A DNA stretch of 64,000 nucleotides, taken from positions 1-64,000 of the forward strand of contig NZ_WKJO01000001.1 in the NCBI RefSeq assembly GCF_009674605.1, given 5' to 3'. Position numbers and translations under genes: made by a program. How positions within the stretch are numbered: position 1 is the first letter of the stretch; the number at the start of each line of letters is the position of its first letter. Source of the stretch: Haloferax litoreum (lineage in GTDB: Archaea; Halobacteriota; Halobacteria; Halobacteriales; Haloferacaceae). Below are positions 42,758 to 52,451 of this stretch, piece after piece. Under the pieces are notes generated by a model, which saw only the letters and a list, made by a program, of their open reading frames with translations, had not been told where the DNA came from and searched no databases.

Positions 42758-43141
42758 ATGGAACTCGAATCACAACTCGTCCCCGAATCTCGCGCCGAGT
42801 CGATCGTCCGAACCTGCCGAACCGTCGTCGGCGACGACCTCAGAAGTGTCACGTACTTCACCCACGACCGGTGCGAGCAGATTTATCTCCGTTCCGACCT
42901 CGAAGCGGACGCTGACTTGACCGGATTCGTCGAACACGAGACCGACGGGTTTCAAGCCCGCACCGCCTACCGAGGGTCCGAACTCGGGAACTACCGCTAC
43001 ACGGTCCGCGCGTTCGAACACGGGTACCTGACGCGCGTCACTGTCGCGTCCAACGGCGTCTTCGTCACGACCGACGGTCTCACTCTTCGGCGGTCCGAGG
43101 AACTGGCGTCGGCACTCTCGGAGTTGTTGCGGGTCGAATAA
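42758..43141 (+). CDS. Conserved haloarchaeal protein, unknown function
   Basis: A 127-residue soluble protein with mixed alpha/beta pattern (AESIVRTCRTVVGDDLRSVTYF, QIYLRSDLEADADL, YRYTVRAFEHGYLTRVTV, GVFVTTDGLTLRRSEELASAL). Two Cys are present. No named motif. It stands alone between the divergent DHH gene and the end of nuoN, with a T5 tract just after its stop codon. Confidence 0.72.
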   Translation: MELESQLVPESRAESIVRTCRTVVGDDLRSVTYFTHDRCEQIYLRSDLEADADLTGFVEHETDGFQARTAYRGSELGNYRYTVRAFEHGYLTRVTVASNGVFVTTDGLTLRRSEELASALSELLRVE

Positions 43142-43149
43142 GAAAGCGG

Positions 43150-43154
43150 TTTTT
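43150..43154 (+). terminator. T5 terminator
   Basis: TTTTT 9 bp after the stop codon, in the 29-bp gap before the end of nuoN. Confidence 0.4.
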
Positions 43155-43170
43155 CAGGCCGTCAGCGTGC

Positions 43171-44691
43171 TCAGAAGAGCGCCGCAGCGACGGTCTGTGC
43201 CGTCTCGATGACGGGCTGGAAGCCGGGAAGCAGGAGGACCGTACCGACGGCGGCGAAGATCACCGCGACGTACAGACCGACCGGCTGGCTTCCGATTTCG
43301 AGCGGCTTCGACGGCTCTTCTATCCACATCGCCTTGACGACGCGACTGTAGTAGAACAGCGACAGTGCGCTGTTCACCGCGCCGACGGCGGCGAGCCACC
43401 AGAAGCCGGACTCGATAGCCGAGTAGAACAGGGCGTACTTCGAGACGAAGCCACCGAACGGTGGGAGCCCTGCCAGCGAGAACATGAAGATGGTCATCGC
43501 CGTCGCGGCGATGGGCACCTTCGTCGCGAGTCCGTTGTAGTCTTCGAACGTGCGACCGATGCCCCACTTCTCGGCCATGGCGATGAACAGGAACGCACCG
43601 GTGTTCATGAAGCCGTAGACGAGCAGGTGGGCCATACTCGCACCGAGGACGTCACCGTTTGCGGCGCTGTTGCCGACGGTGATGGCCGCGAGGCCGATGA
43701 GCGCGTAGCCGGCGTGCCCAATCGAGGAGTACGCGAGCATGCGCTTGACGTTCTCTTGGGTCGCGGCCGCGAAGTTACCGAGCGTCATCGTGACGACGGC
43801 GAGCAGTGCGAACAGGAGCGACCAGTCCACGCTGCCGCCACCGAGTGCGGTGACGGTGTCGAGCGGGAACGCGACCGTGAAGACGCGGAAGGCGACGGCG
43901 AAACCGGCGGCCTTCGACGCCGACGAGAGGAACGCACTGACGGGTGCGGGTGCACCTTCGTAGGCCTCCGGCGCCCAGAAGTGGAACGGGACGGAGGCGG
44001 TCTTGAAGGCGAACCCACCGGCAATCATCAGCACGCCGAGTCCGAGCACACCGACGAGTTCGTCGGCGTTGGACAGGTTAGCCGCGACGTCCGGGAGGAC
44101 GAGCGACCCGGTGACGGCGAACACGAGGCTGATACCGAACGCGAACACCGCCGACGACAGTGCGCCGATGAGGAAGTACTTCAGTCCCGCTTCGACGCTG
44201 CCGCGGTTCTTCTTGAGGAACGCGACGAGCGCGTACGACGGCAGCGAGGCGAGTTCGAGGCTGACGAACACCGTCGCCAGCGAGTTCGACATCGCCATCA
44301 GCGTCATCCCCGTCGCGGCGAAGAGGACCAGCGAGTAGAACTCACCCTGATAGCGCTGGTCGGCGAGGTAGTCGTACGAAGCGACGGAGACCATCGCGGC
44401 GACACTCGTGAAGATGAGCGTGAAGAACAGGCTCATCCCGTCGACGACGATTGCGTCGCCGTACAGCGAGATTGCGCCGCCAGTCTGCTCCATGCCGGTC
44501 CCTGCGATGAGGAACCACCCGGCGATACCGCCGGCACCCAGCGACCCGAGCGTCGCCACACCGGCGAGGAGTCCGTTGTTCGACGTCTCCGGGTCGACGG
44601 TGTCGATGATGAGCAAGAGCAGTCCCGTCAGACCGAGCACGATGGCAGGTGCCATCGCCGTCCAGTCGGGGAGTGTCTGCAGTGGCGTCAT
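43171..44691 (-). CDS. nuoN: NADH-quinone oxidoreductase-like subunit N
   Basis: A 506-residue antiporter-like proton-pumping subunit of complex I with about fourteen helices. Conserved charged residues of the antiporter fold are visible: Glu in SLELASLPSYAL (helix 5), Lys in KTASVPFHFWAPEAYEGAP (helix 7) and the broken-helix region following ENVKRMLAYSSIGHAGY. Last gene of the operon; its ATG follows the nuoM stop codon directly. In haloarchaea complex I lacks NADH-binding NuoEFG. Confidence 0.95.
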   Translation of the reverse strand: MTPLQTLPDWTAMAPAIVLGLTGLLLLIIDTVDPETSNNGLLAGVATLGSLGAGGIAGWFLIAGTGMEQTGGAISLYGDAIVVDGMSLFFTLIFTSVAAMVSVASYDYLADQRYQGEFYSLVLFAATGMTLMAMSNSLATVFVSLELASLPSYALVAFLKKNRGSVEAGLKYFLIGALSSAVFAFGISLVFAVTGSLVLPDVAANLSNADELVGVLGLGVLMIAGGFAFKTASVPFHFWAPEAYEGAPAPVSAFLSSASKAAGFAVAFRVFTVAFPLDTVTALGGGSVDWSLLFALLAVVTMTLGNFAAATQENVKRMLAYSSIGHAGYALIGLAAITVGNSAANGDVLGASMAHLLVYGFMNTGAFLFIAMAEKWGIGRTFEDYNGLATKVPIAATAMTIFMFSLAGLPPFGGFVSKYALFYSAIESGFWWLAAVGAVNSALSLFYYSRVVKAMWIEEPSKPLEIGSQPVGLYVAVIFAAVGTVLLLPGFQPVIETAQTVAAALF

Positions 44692-46221
44692 TTAGAACGC
44701 ACCTCCCAGTTCGAGAATCGGATTGACCGCGTCCTGAATCATGGTGAAGAAGATGTCGGGCGAGACACCGAGGACGATGGTGAGCAGCAAGAGCACCGCG
44801 AGCGGCGCCACGTCGTGGAACGGCGCTTCGGTAATCTCGTAGTCACCGTCGAACCGGAACGGCCCGAACAGGGTCCGCTGCATCGCGAACAGCAGGTAGC
44901 CCGCGACGATGACGATACCGAACATCGCCACGCCGGTAAACAGCGGCATCGCCGCCATCACCGTGGACTCGAACGCGCCCTTGAAGATGAAGAACTCGGC
45001 GGCGAATCCGGCCATGAGCGGGAGGCCCATGTAACCGAACGCACCGGCGACGAAGATACCCGCCGTGACGGGCATCTTGTCGGCCATCCCGGACATGTCC
45101 GTGACCATGCGCGTGTGCGTCGTGTTGTAGATGACACCGACGGCCATGAACATCAGACCGGAGATGAGTCCGTGGGCGACCATCTGGAAGGTCGCACCGC
45201 CGACACCGTAGGTGGTGTAGGCGATGAGACCGAGGATGACGTACCCCATCGACGACACGGAGGAGTACGCGACGATGCGCTTGAGGTCCTGTTGTGCCAG
45301 CGCGAGGAGTGCGCCGTAGATGACGCTCGCCACGGCGACCAGCGCGATGGGCAGCGCGAAGCTTCGCGCCGTCTCCGGCAGCATCGTGAAGTTGAACCGG
45401 AGCAGGGCGTACGTACCCATCTTCAGGAGCACCCCAGCCAGCATGACCGACGCCGGCGTGGGTGCTTCGACGTGAGCGTCCGGAAGCCACGTGTGGAACG
45501 GGACGACCGGGACCTTGACCGCGAATCCGAGGAACATCGCGATGAACGCGACGGACGCCAGCGCACTCGCCGAGAGGCCGGCGAAGCCGCTGAGTTGTCC
45601 GCTTTGCAGGGCCATCGCGATTTCGGGCAGGCGCAGCGACGAGATGGAGTCGCCGAGGCCGAACACGAGCGAGATGAACCCGATGAACATCACGAGCGAC
45701 GCGATGTTCGTGTAGACGAAGAACTTGATCGCCGCGTACTTGCGGCGGGGGCCGCCCCAGACACCGATGAGGAAGTACATCGGGACGAGGACAGCCTCCC
45801 AGAAGACGAACCAGACGAAGAAGTCGAGCGCCGTGAAGACGCCAAGGAGGTTCGCCTCCATCAGGAGCATCAGCCCGTAGAACTGGGACTGGCGCTCGGC
45901 GATGGGTGTCCACGAGCTAACGATAGCGAGCGTGGTGAGGATGGTCGTGAGGACGACGAGCGGAAGGCTAATTCCGTCGACGCCGACCATCCAGTGGAGG
46001 TCGTACTGGCCGAGTTGGAGCCAGACGACGTCTGTCTCGAACGCGATGTTCCCGCCGAGTAAGGCGTTCCCGCTCGCGTCGTACTGTTGCCACATAACGA
46101 GGCTCCCGAGGACGGGAACCAGACTCAGCGCGAAGGCCGCCTTGCCGGCATAGCGGTCCGGCAGGACGAACGTGACCAGCGCGGCGAGGAACGTGACTCC
46201 GATGAGCGCTTCGATTATCAT
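44692..46221 (-). CDS. nuoM: NADH-quinone oxidoreductase-like subunit M
   Basis: A 509-residue antiporter-like subunit with about fourteen helices. Signature stretches include FFVWFVFWEAVLVPMYFLIG (helix 5 Glu) and VKVPVVPFHTWLPDAHVEAPTPA (helix 7 Lys). The broken-helix segment DLKRIVAYSSVSSMGYV is also present. ATG at 46221 overlaps the nuoL stop by 4 bp. Proton translocation arm of complex I in the membrane. Confidence 0.96.
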   Translation of the reverse strand: MIIEALIGVTFLAALVTFVLPDRYAGKAAFALSLVPVLGSLVMWQQYDASGNALLGGNIAFETDVVWLQLGQYDLHWMVGVDGISLPLVVLTTILTTLAIVSSWTPIAERQSQFYGLMLLMEANLLGVFTALDFFVWFVFWEAVLVPMYFLIGVWGGPRRKYAAIKFFVYTNIASLVMFIGFISLVFGLGDSISSLRLPEIAMALQSGQLSGFAGLSASALASVAFIAMFLGFAVKVPVVPFHTWLPDAHVEAPTPASVMLAGVLLKMGTYALLRFNFTMLPETARSFALPIALVAVASVIYGALLALAQQDLKRIVAYSSVSSMGYVILGLIAYTTYGVGGATFQMVAHGLISGLMFMAVGVIYNTTHTRMVTDMSGMADKMPVTAGIFVAGAFGYMGLPLMAGFAAEFFIFKGAFESTVMAAMPLFTGVAMFGIVIVAGYLLFAMQRTLFGPFRFDGDYEITEAPFHDVAPLAVLLLLTIVLGVSPDIFFTMIQDAVNPILELGGAF

Positions 46222-48239
46222 GCGAACCAACCTCCGTACAGGCCGAGACCGAGAAGCAGCGCCGTCAGTCCGAGCGTGAGGAGCGCCGCGTAGTTGCTCA
46301 CCACACCAGACTGGATACGCTTCACGCGCGAACCGGCGAACAGGCTGACGCTGGAGACGCCGTTGACGACGCCGTCGACGACACCCTGGTCGAACTTATC
46401 GAGGGCGCGCGAGATGGGCTGGACGACGCTCGTCGCGAGCCAGACCTGGTACTCGTCTTGGTAGTAGTTGTTGTACAGTACGGTCTTGATGCTCCCGAGT
46501 TTGTCCGTGTGTTCCACGGGGTCGGGGACGTTGTACAGCACGTATGCGAGACCGGCACCAGCGAGTGCGAGGCCGAGCGAGACGGCCGCGCCAATCGCGA
46601 CTGTCCCCGCCTCACCGCCGATGTAACCCGAGCTGTACGGGATGAGTTCGGCGTAGTGGTGTGCGTTCAGCGAGTCGAAGCTTCCGTCGAGGAACTGGTG
46701 CAGGAAGTCGATTCCCTTGATACCGAAGAGCTTCTCGACAGGAACCATGTTGACGAGGCCGGCCGTCGCGGCGAGCACGCCGAGGACGGCGAGCGGTGTC
46801 TTGACGTTCCAGCGGACGCCGTGAGGGTCCCGTGCCGTCTCGGACCGGGGCTCACCGTGGAAGGTGAGGAACACCATCCGGAAGGTGTAGAAGCCGGTGA
46901 AGAAGACGGCGAGCAGACCCATCGCGTACGCGACGAGCAGAATCGGACTCCCGCCGAGTCCGTGGATGAGCGTCTCGTACAGCACTTCGTCTTTCGACCA
47001 GAAGCCGGCGAACGGGACGATACCCGCGAGCGCGAGCGACCCAGAGAGGAACGCGTAGTAGGTCACGGGCATCTTGTCTTTCAGACCGCCCATGTCCCAC
47101 ATGTTCTCGTTGTGGTGCATCGCGATGATGACCGACCCGGCACCGAGGAACAAGAGCGCCTTGAAGAAGGCGTGGGTCATGAGGTGGAACGTCGCGGCGA
47201 CGTAGCCACCGGCCCCGAGGCCGAGCATCATGTAGCCGTACTGGCTGATGGTCGAGTACGCCAGCACCTGCTTGATCTCTTTCTTGACGACACCCATCGT
47301 CGCCGCAAAGAGGGCGGTGAAACCACCGATGAGGGCGATGATGGCGAGCGTCGTCGGCGTCAGTGCGTAGAAACCGTACATCCGGGCGACGAGGTAGACA
47401 CCGGCCGCGACCATCGTCGCTGCGTGGATGAGTGCGGAGACCGGGGTCGGACCTTCCATCGCGTCCGGAAGCCACGTGTGCAGGGGGAACTGCGCGGACT
47501 TCCCGACGACGCCACCGAGAACGAGGAGGCCGACGACGGTGAACCACGCCTGTTCGCCCATGCCGAGGAACGTGTTGACCGAGTGTTCGCCGTGGAGCGC
47601 TTCCTCGGCGAGCACCGGGAAGGCCTCGGGGCCGGCGAAGGCCGCCGAGCCGAACGTCGCGAAGACTGCGACGACGCCGATGAGGAAGAAGTAGTCACCG
47701 AATCGGGTGACGAGGAACGCCTTCTTCGCTGCACTCGGCGGACCGTCCTGGCGGAACCAGAAGCCGATGAGCAGGTAGGAACACAGTCCCACGAGCTCGA
47801 AGAACATGAACGCCATGAGCAGGTTGTCGGCGACGACGAACCCGAGCATGGAGGCGGTGAACAGGCCGAGGCCGGCGTAGTAGCGCGGCAGACCCGTCTC
47901 GCCTTCGTCGTTCATGTAGCCGAGACTGAAGACGTGGACGAGGAACGCGATGAGCGTCACGATGACGAGCATCATCGCCGACAGCGGGTCGATGAGCAGG
48001 CCGAACGTGAGGTTAATCGCGTCGAGGCCTTCCGCCCACGTGTAGATTGTCTGGTTGTACGTCTGTCCGCCGCTGACGGCGAAGAACGTCGCGACTGCGA
48101 GCAGGAACGACCCTGCCGTCGCGCCGATGCCCGCCAGGGCACCTCCCTTCGGCATGTACCGACCCGCTCCGAGTGCGATCAGGAACGAGAGGAACGGGAG
48201 GAGGACGATGGCCGGAGCGAATTCGAGAATAGTTGCCAT
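46218..48239 (-). CDS. nuoL: NADH-quinone oxidoreductase-like subunit L
   Basis: A 673-residue distal antiporter-like subunit. MFFELVGLCSYLLIGFW, KSAQFPLHTWLPDAMEGPTPVSAL and KEIKQVLAYSTISQYGYMMLG are family hallmarks. The C-terminal 150 residues carry the lateral helix connecting the pump subunits. Fully within the operon, 4-bp overlap with nuoM and 4-bp spacing to nuoK. Confidence 0.96.
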   Translation of the reverse strand: MATILEFAPAIVLLPFLSFLIALGAGRYMPKGGALAGIGATAGSFLLAVATFFAVSGGQTYNQTIYTWAEGLDAINLTFGLLIDPLSAMMLVIVTLIAFLVHVFSLGYMNDEGETGLPRYYAGLGLFTASMLGFVVADNLLMAFMFFELVGLCSYLLIGFWFRQDGPPSAAKKAFLVTRFGDYFFLIGVVAVFATFGSAAFAGPEAFPVLAEEALHGEHSVNTFLGMGEQAWFTVVGLLVLGGVVGKSAQFPLHTWLPDAMEGPTPVSALIHAATMVAAGVYLVARMYGFYALTPTTLAIIALIGGFTALFAATMGVVKKEIKQVLAYSTISQYGYMMLGLGAGGYVAATFHLMTHAFFKALLFLGAGSVIIAMHHNENMWDMGGLKDKMPVTYYAFLSGSLALAGIVPFAGFWSKDEVLYETLIHGLGGSPILLVAYAMGLLAVFFTGFYTFRMVFLTFHGEPRSETARDPHGVRWNVKTPLAVLGVLAATAGLVNMVPVEKLFGIKGIDFLHQFLDGSFDSLNAHHYAELIPYSSGYIGGEAGTVAIGAAVSLGLALAGAGLAYVLYNVPDPVEHTDKLGSIKTVLYNNYYQDEYQVWLATSVVQPISRALDKFDQGVVDGVVNGVSSVSLFAGSRVKRIQSGVVSNYAALLTLGLTALLLGLGLYGGWFA

Positions 48240-48243
48240 ACGT

Positions 48244-48546
48244 TTACCACCTCATCGTTGTTGCCTTCGTGACGTCCACGTCGTCGAAGTTGCGGTACAG
48301 CACCAGGATGATACCGATACCGACCGCGACTTCGGCGGCGGCGAGTGCCATCGTGAAGAGACCGAACGTCTGGCCCGTCACGTTGCCCCAGTAGTAGGAG
48401 AACGCGACGAGGTTGATGTTGGCCGCGTTCAGCATCAGCTCGACCGACATCAGGAACAACAGCGCGTTGCGCCGGGTGAGCAGGCCGAAGAGGCCGATAC
48501 AGAACACCGCGGCCGACAGGAGGAGGTAGTACTGTCCGGGTACCAT
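48244..48546 (-). CDS. nuoK: NADH-quinone oxidoreductase-like subunit K
   Basis: A 100-residue protein with three helices. The conserved Glu in LFLMSVELMLNAANINLVAF (helix 2) and the second Glu in ALAAAEVAVGIGIIL (helix 3) lie in the proton path. Shares one base with the stop codon of the nuoJ2 gene upstream of it. Confidence 0.95.
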   Translation of the reverse strand: MVPGQYYLLLSAAVFCIGLFGLLTRRNALLFLMSVELMLNAANINLVAFSYYWGNVTGQTFGLFTMALAAAEVAVGIGIILVLYRNFDDVDVTKATTMRW

Positions 48547-48914
48547 TACCGGTCACCCTCCTCGTCGTCGAACAACGTGCGCTTGAGTTCGCGACCGCCG
48601 TCGGTCAGGATGGTGCGCATCTGGCCGCCTTCACCCTCGCGGCGAGCGAGGAGGACGGAGCCGACGAGCGCGGCGACGAGCACGAGGTCGATAATCTCGA
48701 ACGCGATGAGCATGCTCTCGCCTGCGACGCTGCCGAAGTCCAAGTTGAACATCGTATAGCCGATGCTCGCGGTCAGATTAGCGCCCTCTGCGAATCCCTG
48801 TGGGTTCGGGAACGACGCACCGAGGAACACGACTGCCATCACGACAAACAGCGCGACGGCAGCGAGTCCCGGCACGAGGTGCGAACCGAGCTTCAACTGC
48901 GGTTTCGTGGTCAT
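48546..48914 (-). CDS. nuoJ2: NADH-quinone oxidoreductase-like subunit J, C-terminal part
   Basis: A 122-residue membrane protein with helices at about 14-34 and 57-85, including ESMLIAFEIIDLVLVAALVGSVLLARRE, which corresponds to the last helix of bacterial NuoJ. The N-terminal half of NuoJ is a separate gene just upstream; the genes overlap by 4 bp. Splitting of NuoJ is a haloarchaeal trait. Confidence 0.9.
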   Translation of the reverse strand: MTTKPQLKLGSHLVPGLAAVALFVVMAVVFLGASFPNPQGFAEGANLTASIGYTMFNLDFGSVAGESMLIAFEIIDLVLVAALVGSVLLARREGEGGQMRTILTDGGRELKRTLFDDEEGDR

Positions 48915-49171
48915 GTGCTACTCACCTCCGGATTGATACGCGTCAGCATCACGGCGAACGTGATGAGAATCAGCACCCCGCCGACGTAGACGAGGATTTG
49001 CATGGCGGCGAGGAACTCCGCCTGCAACATCACGTAGTGCACCGCGACGCTCAAGAGCGCGCCCCCGAGCAGGAGTGCGGAATGCCAGATGTCCCGCACG
49101 AGGACGACGCCCAGGCTGCAGCCCACGGTGATGAGGGCGAACAGCGCGAACGCGATGGTTTCATAAACCAT
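48911..49171 (-). CDS. nuoJ1: NADH-quinone oxidoreductase-like subunit J, N-terminal part
   Basis: An 86-residue protein with three helices. YVMLQAEFLAAMQILVYVGGVLILITFAVML matches helix 3 of NuoJ with its pi-bulge Gly and conserved Glu/Tyr region, where quinone reduction is coupled to pumping. It starts 105 bp after the nuoI stop codon, the largest gap in the operon; no separate promoter is evident there. Confidence 0.9.
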   Translation of the reverse strand: MVYETIAFALFALITVGCSLGVVLVRDIWHSALLLGGALLSVAVHYVMLQAEFLAAMQILVYVGGVLILITFAVMLTRINPEVSST

Positions 49172-49276
49172 TGTGTGTGTCTCCTTGAGATATCCCTTTG
49201 AACATTTCGAGAACGTCCTCAGCGCCCCGTAGCGGACGCACGCTGACGGTACTCGAACGATTCACTCGCGGTCATG

Positions 49277-49738
49277 TTACTGATAGTCGACCTCTCCTTC
49301 GCCTTCGCCAATCCACGCGTTGCGGTCGGGGTTGCGAGAGTTGAGCGGGTCGATATCCTTGTACCACGGGACGTTCTTGAGCTGTTCTTTGTTGTAGACG
49401 AAGTCGTTCTTGGTGTCAGCAGTGAACTCGAAGTTCTGCGTGAGCAGAATCGCGTCGACGGGGCAGACTTCCTCACACAGTCGGCAGTAGATACACTGGC
49501 CGATGTGCAGGTTGTACTGCTCGCCGTTGCGCTTGTCGTCCTGAACGATCTGAATCGTGTCGTTCGGACAGACGTTCTCACACTGACGGCACCAGATACA
49601 GCGCTCTTGGCTGAACTTGTGGACACCACGGAAGCGCGGACTGACTTCGGGCGCTTCTTCGGGGTACTCGACCGTGAACGTCTGGCCGTCGAGTGCGTGC
49701 TTCAACGTCACTGCCATGCCCTTGAGGATTCCAATCAT
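49277..49738 (-). CDS. nuoI: NADH-quinone oxidoreductase-like subunit I (2x[4Fe-4S])
   Basis: A 153-residue ferredoxin-like subunit with two CxxCxxCxxxCP clusters: Cys47/50/53/57 and Cys82/85/88/92 (CIWCRQCENVCP and CIYCRLCEEVCP). These carry electrons toward NuoB. ATG at 49738 overlaps the nuoH stop codon by 4 bp; the open frame upstream of it is not family-like. Confidence 0.96.
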   Translation of the reverse strand: MIGILKGMAVTLKHALDGQTFTVEYPEEAPEVSPRFRGVHKFSQERCIWCRQCENVCPNDTIQIVQDDKRNGEQYNLHIGQCIYCRLCEEVCPVDAILLTQNFEFTADTKNDFVYNKEQLKNVPWYKDIDPLNSRNPDRNAWIGEGEGEVDYQ

Positions 49739-50784
49739 GCAATCACCCCCACGATGATGGCCGTGAGAACCAGGTTGGCGAAGGACAAGACGAGCATGCC
49801 TTTCCAACCGATTTCGAGGAACTGGTCGACGCGAAGGCGCGGCACTGCGGAACGCGCCCACTGGGTGAACAGGAAGAACGCCCAGATTTTGATGACGAAC
49901 CAGACGAACCCGGGCAGGACCGGACCTGCTGGGCCGCCGAGGAACAGCGTCGCCGCGATAGCGCCACCGAGGAAGATGTGGATGAACTCACCGAGGTAGA
50001 TGAGGACGAAGTAGATAGAGGAGTACTCCGTCTGGTATCCGGCGACAATCTCGGTCGGCGCTTCGGGGATGTCGAACGGGTTGCGGCCAATCTCTGCGAG
50101 GTTCGCGATGATGAACAGTGCGAACGCGAACGGGTTGACGAACGCGAACCACGTCGGAATCGCCACGCCGGCGACAGAGATGAGCGGTTCTGCCTGCACG
50201 GCGACGATTTCGCTCATCCGAAGCGACCCGGCGAAGATGACGACGGATGCCGCGGTGATGACGAGCGGAATCTCGTAGGCGATGTTCGCTGCGACGGCGC
50301 GGAGTGCACCGATGAGCGAGAACTTGTTGTTCGACGCGTAGCCGGTCATCACGAGACCGAGCGACGCAATCGACGCCGCCGCGAAGGCGAACGCGAGGCC
50401 AGTCTCGGGGTCGGCGAGTTGAATGCCGCTACCCATCGGGATGACGGCGAATCCGAGCAACGCAGAGAAGGGGATAATCATGGGCGCGATGTCCCACGCG
50501 GGACGGTCGACGCCTTCGGGAACGATGAGTTCCTTCGACATCAGGCGGACGGCGTCCGGGATGATGACGAGTAACCCGAACGGTCCGATACGGTTGACCG
50601 CGATACGGTCACCGAACGCGGCCGTAATCTTCCGCTTCGCCCACGGGCCGGCGATTGCCGTCGTGATGAGCATGATGTTGGCGACGATGAACGCGCCAAT
50701 CAGCCCCCCGACGACGTCGCCGAGGATGCCTTCGAGGCCGAGGAGGCCGCTGATGGTGTCTGGAAGGGTGACTTGCAGACTCAT
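49735..50784 (-). CDS. nuoH: NADH-quinone oxidoreductase-like subunit H
   Basis: A 349-residue membrane subunit with eight helices that forms the quinone channel. RKITAAFGDRIAVNRIGPFGLLVIIPDAVRL, GYASNNKFSLIGALRAVAANIAYE and NPFDIPEAPTEIVAGYQTEYSS are signature loops with many conserved Glu/Arg. The ATG at 50784 shares one base with the NuoCD stop. Confidence 0.96.
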   Translation of the reverse strand: MSLQVTLPDTISGLLGLEGILGDVVGGLIGAFIVANIMLITTAIAGPWAKRKITAAFGDRIAVNRIGPFGLLVIIPDAVRLMSKELIVPEGVDRPAWDIAPMIIPFSALLGFAVIPMGSGIQLADPETGLAFAFAAASIASLGLVMTGYASNNKFSLIGALRAVAANIAYEIPLVITAASVVIFAGSLRMSEIVAVQAEPLISVAGVAIPTWFAFVNPFAFALFIIANLAEIGRNPFDIPEAPTEIVAGYQTEYSSIYFVLIYLGEFIHIFLGGAIAATLFLGGPAGPVLPGFVWFVIKIWAFFLFTQWARSAVPRLRVDQFLEIGWKGMLVLSFANLVLTAIIVGVIA

Positions 50785-52451
50785 CAACGGTCCACCTCGC
50801 CGAGAACGATGTCGAGGCTCCCGAGCGATGCGATCATGTCCGGGATGTACTCACCTTCGGACATCTCGGGGAGCGTCTGTAGGTTCGAGAAGCACGGACT
50901 GCGAATTTTGAAGCGCGCTGGCTTGTCGGTGCCGTCGGCGCGCATGTAGATGCCGAGTTCACCCTTCGCACCTTCGACGGCGCGGTAGATTTCGGTGTCC
51001 TCGTCCGGCTTGAGGGTACGCGGAACGTTCGCCTGGATGTTCCGTTCGTCCTCTGGCCAATCTTCGAGCAGGTCGACACACTGCTGGATAATCTTGGCCG
51101 ACTCCTCCACCTCGCGCATACGCACGAGCAGGCGCGAGAAGTTGTCGCAACCGTCTTCGACGACGACGTCCCAGTCGAGTTCGTCGTAGTAGCCGTAGGA
51201 GTCGTCGCGGCGGAGGTCGTAGTCGATGCCAGACCCACGAGCGACCGGTCCGGTCGCGCCGTAGGACTTGGCGACTTCCGGCGGCAGGACGCCAGTCCCG
51301 ACCGTACGCGCCTGAAGAATCTCGTTCGAGGTGATCATGTCGTGGTACTCCTCGAGTGCCTCCGGCAGGTCGTCGATGAAGTCACGAATCTTCTCGAAGA
51401 ACTCCTCGCGCGGTTCGGGAAGGTCCCAGACGACGCCACCGAGACGGAAGTAGTTGAACATCATCCGCTGCCCGGTGAGGTCTTCGAGGATGTTCTGAAC
51501 GATTTCACGGTCCCGCATGGCGTACATGAAGATAGCCGTGAAGTCGCCGTAGACGTCGAGCGCGAACGTGCCGAGCGCAATCATGTGCGACGCGATGCGG
51601 CACAGTTCGGACCCCATCGTCCGGATAATCTGCGCGTACTCCGGCACCTCGATGTCCGCGAGGTCCTCCGCGGCGCGGGCGTAGGCCCACTCGTTCAGGA
51701 GGCCCGCCGAGATGTAGTCCCAGCGGTCGGGGTACGGCATAATCTGGTGGCGGTAGGTTCCCTGCTGGCAGATTTGCTCTTCGCAGCGGTGCAGGTAGCC
51801 GATGTCGGGTTCGAGGTCGACGACCTGCTCACCGTCGACGACCGTCTCGACGTGCAGGACGCCGTGGGTCGCCGGGTGGTGCGGCCCGATGTTGATGTAC
51901 ATCGTGTTGCCCTCGTCGCCGCGCGTGTCCTTCTCGAGCGGGTTCGCGTGCTCGGTGAGGGTCGCAATCTGCGGTCGGTCCTGGTCGTAGTCGAGGCCCA
52001 GCGGGTGCCCTTGCCACGTCTCGGGGAGGAGGATGCGGCGGAGGTCCGGGTGGTCCTCGTACCGGATACCGACGAGGTCGTACGCTTCACGCTCGTGCCA
52101 GTCGGCCGTGCGGAACACGGGTTCTGCGGACTGGCTGACCGGGTCGTCCTTCGACGTGGGGACGACGACACTCACTTCGTCGGTTCGGTCGTCGTACTTC
52201 GTCAGGTGGTAGATGGACTCGTAGCGGTCCTCGTACTCCTGTGCGGTCACACACGAGAGGTGGTCGAATCCCGCCTCGTCGCGGAGTTTGAACAGCGTCT
52301 CTTGGACCTGGTCTGGGCGAATGACGAAGCCCGGTGCGTTCATGTGCTCTTCGCGGGACAGGACGAGGTCACCGAGTAACTCGGCGAGTTCGTCTCCGCG
52401 GGAGCGCTCTGCAACCGCTCCTTCCTGGGGTTCTGCTTCTTCCAAGCTCAT
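50784..52451 (-). CDS. nuoCD: NADH-quinone oxidoreductase-like subunit CD (fused)
   Basis: A 555-residue fusion. Residues 20-165 are NuoC (DRYESIYHLTKYDDRTDEVSV, then DWHEREAYDLVGIRYEDHPDLRRILLP). Residues 178-555 are NuoD, the 49-kDa quinone-site subunit, with NIGPHHPATHGVLHVE (conserved His pair), YLHRCEEQICQQGTYRHQIMPYPDR and the C-terminal LGSLDIVLGEVDR. The C-D fusion is also seen in some bacteria. Overlaps nuoB and nuoH. Confidence 0.96.
   Translation of the reverse strand: MSLEEAEPQEGAVAERSRGDELAELLGDLVLSREEHMNAPGFVIRPDQVQETLFKLRDEAGFDHLSCVTAQEYEDRYESIYHLTKYDDRTDEVSVVVPTSKDDPVSQSAEPVFRTADWHEREAYDLVGIRYEDHPDLRRILLPETWQGHPLGLDYDQDRPQIATLTEHANPLEKDTRGDEGNTMYINIGPHHPATHGVLHVETVVDGEQVVDLEPDIGYLHRCEEQICQQGTYRHQIMPYPDRWDYISAGLLNEWAYARAAEDLADIEVPEYAQIIRTMGSELCRIASHMIALGTFALDVYGDFTAIFMYAMRDREIVQNILEDLTGQRMMFNYFRLGGVVWDLPEPREEFFEKIRDFIDDLPEALEEYHDMITSNEILQARTVGTGVLPPEVAKSYGATGPVARGSGIDYDLRRDDSYGYYDELDWDVVVEDGCDNFSRLLVRMREVEESAKIIQQCVDLLEDWPEDERNIQANVPRTLKPDEDTEIYRAVEGAKGELGIYMRADGTDKPARFKIRSPCFSNLQTLPEMSEGEYIPDMIASLGSLDIVLGEVDR

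Noticed and set aside
43627-46062. An 811-residue open frame on the plus strand opposite nuoN and nuoM
   Set aside because: Composed of Arg, Glu, Asp and His repeats with no fold pattern, exactly antiparallel to two well-supported membrane genes. It comes from the GC-rich codon bias of haloarchaeal DNA.
46458-48272. A 604-residue open frame on the plus strand opposite nuoL
   Set aside because: Same type of shadow; hydrophobic codons of nuoL read backwards give a charged low-complexity chain.
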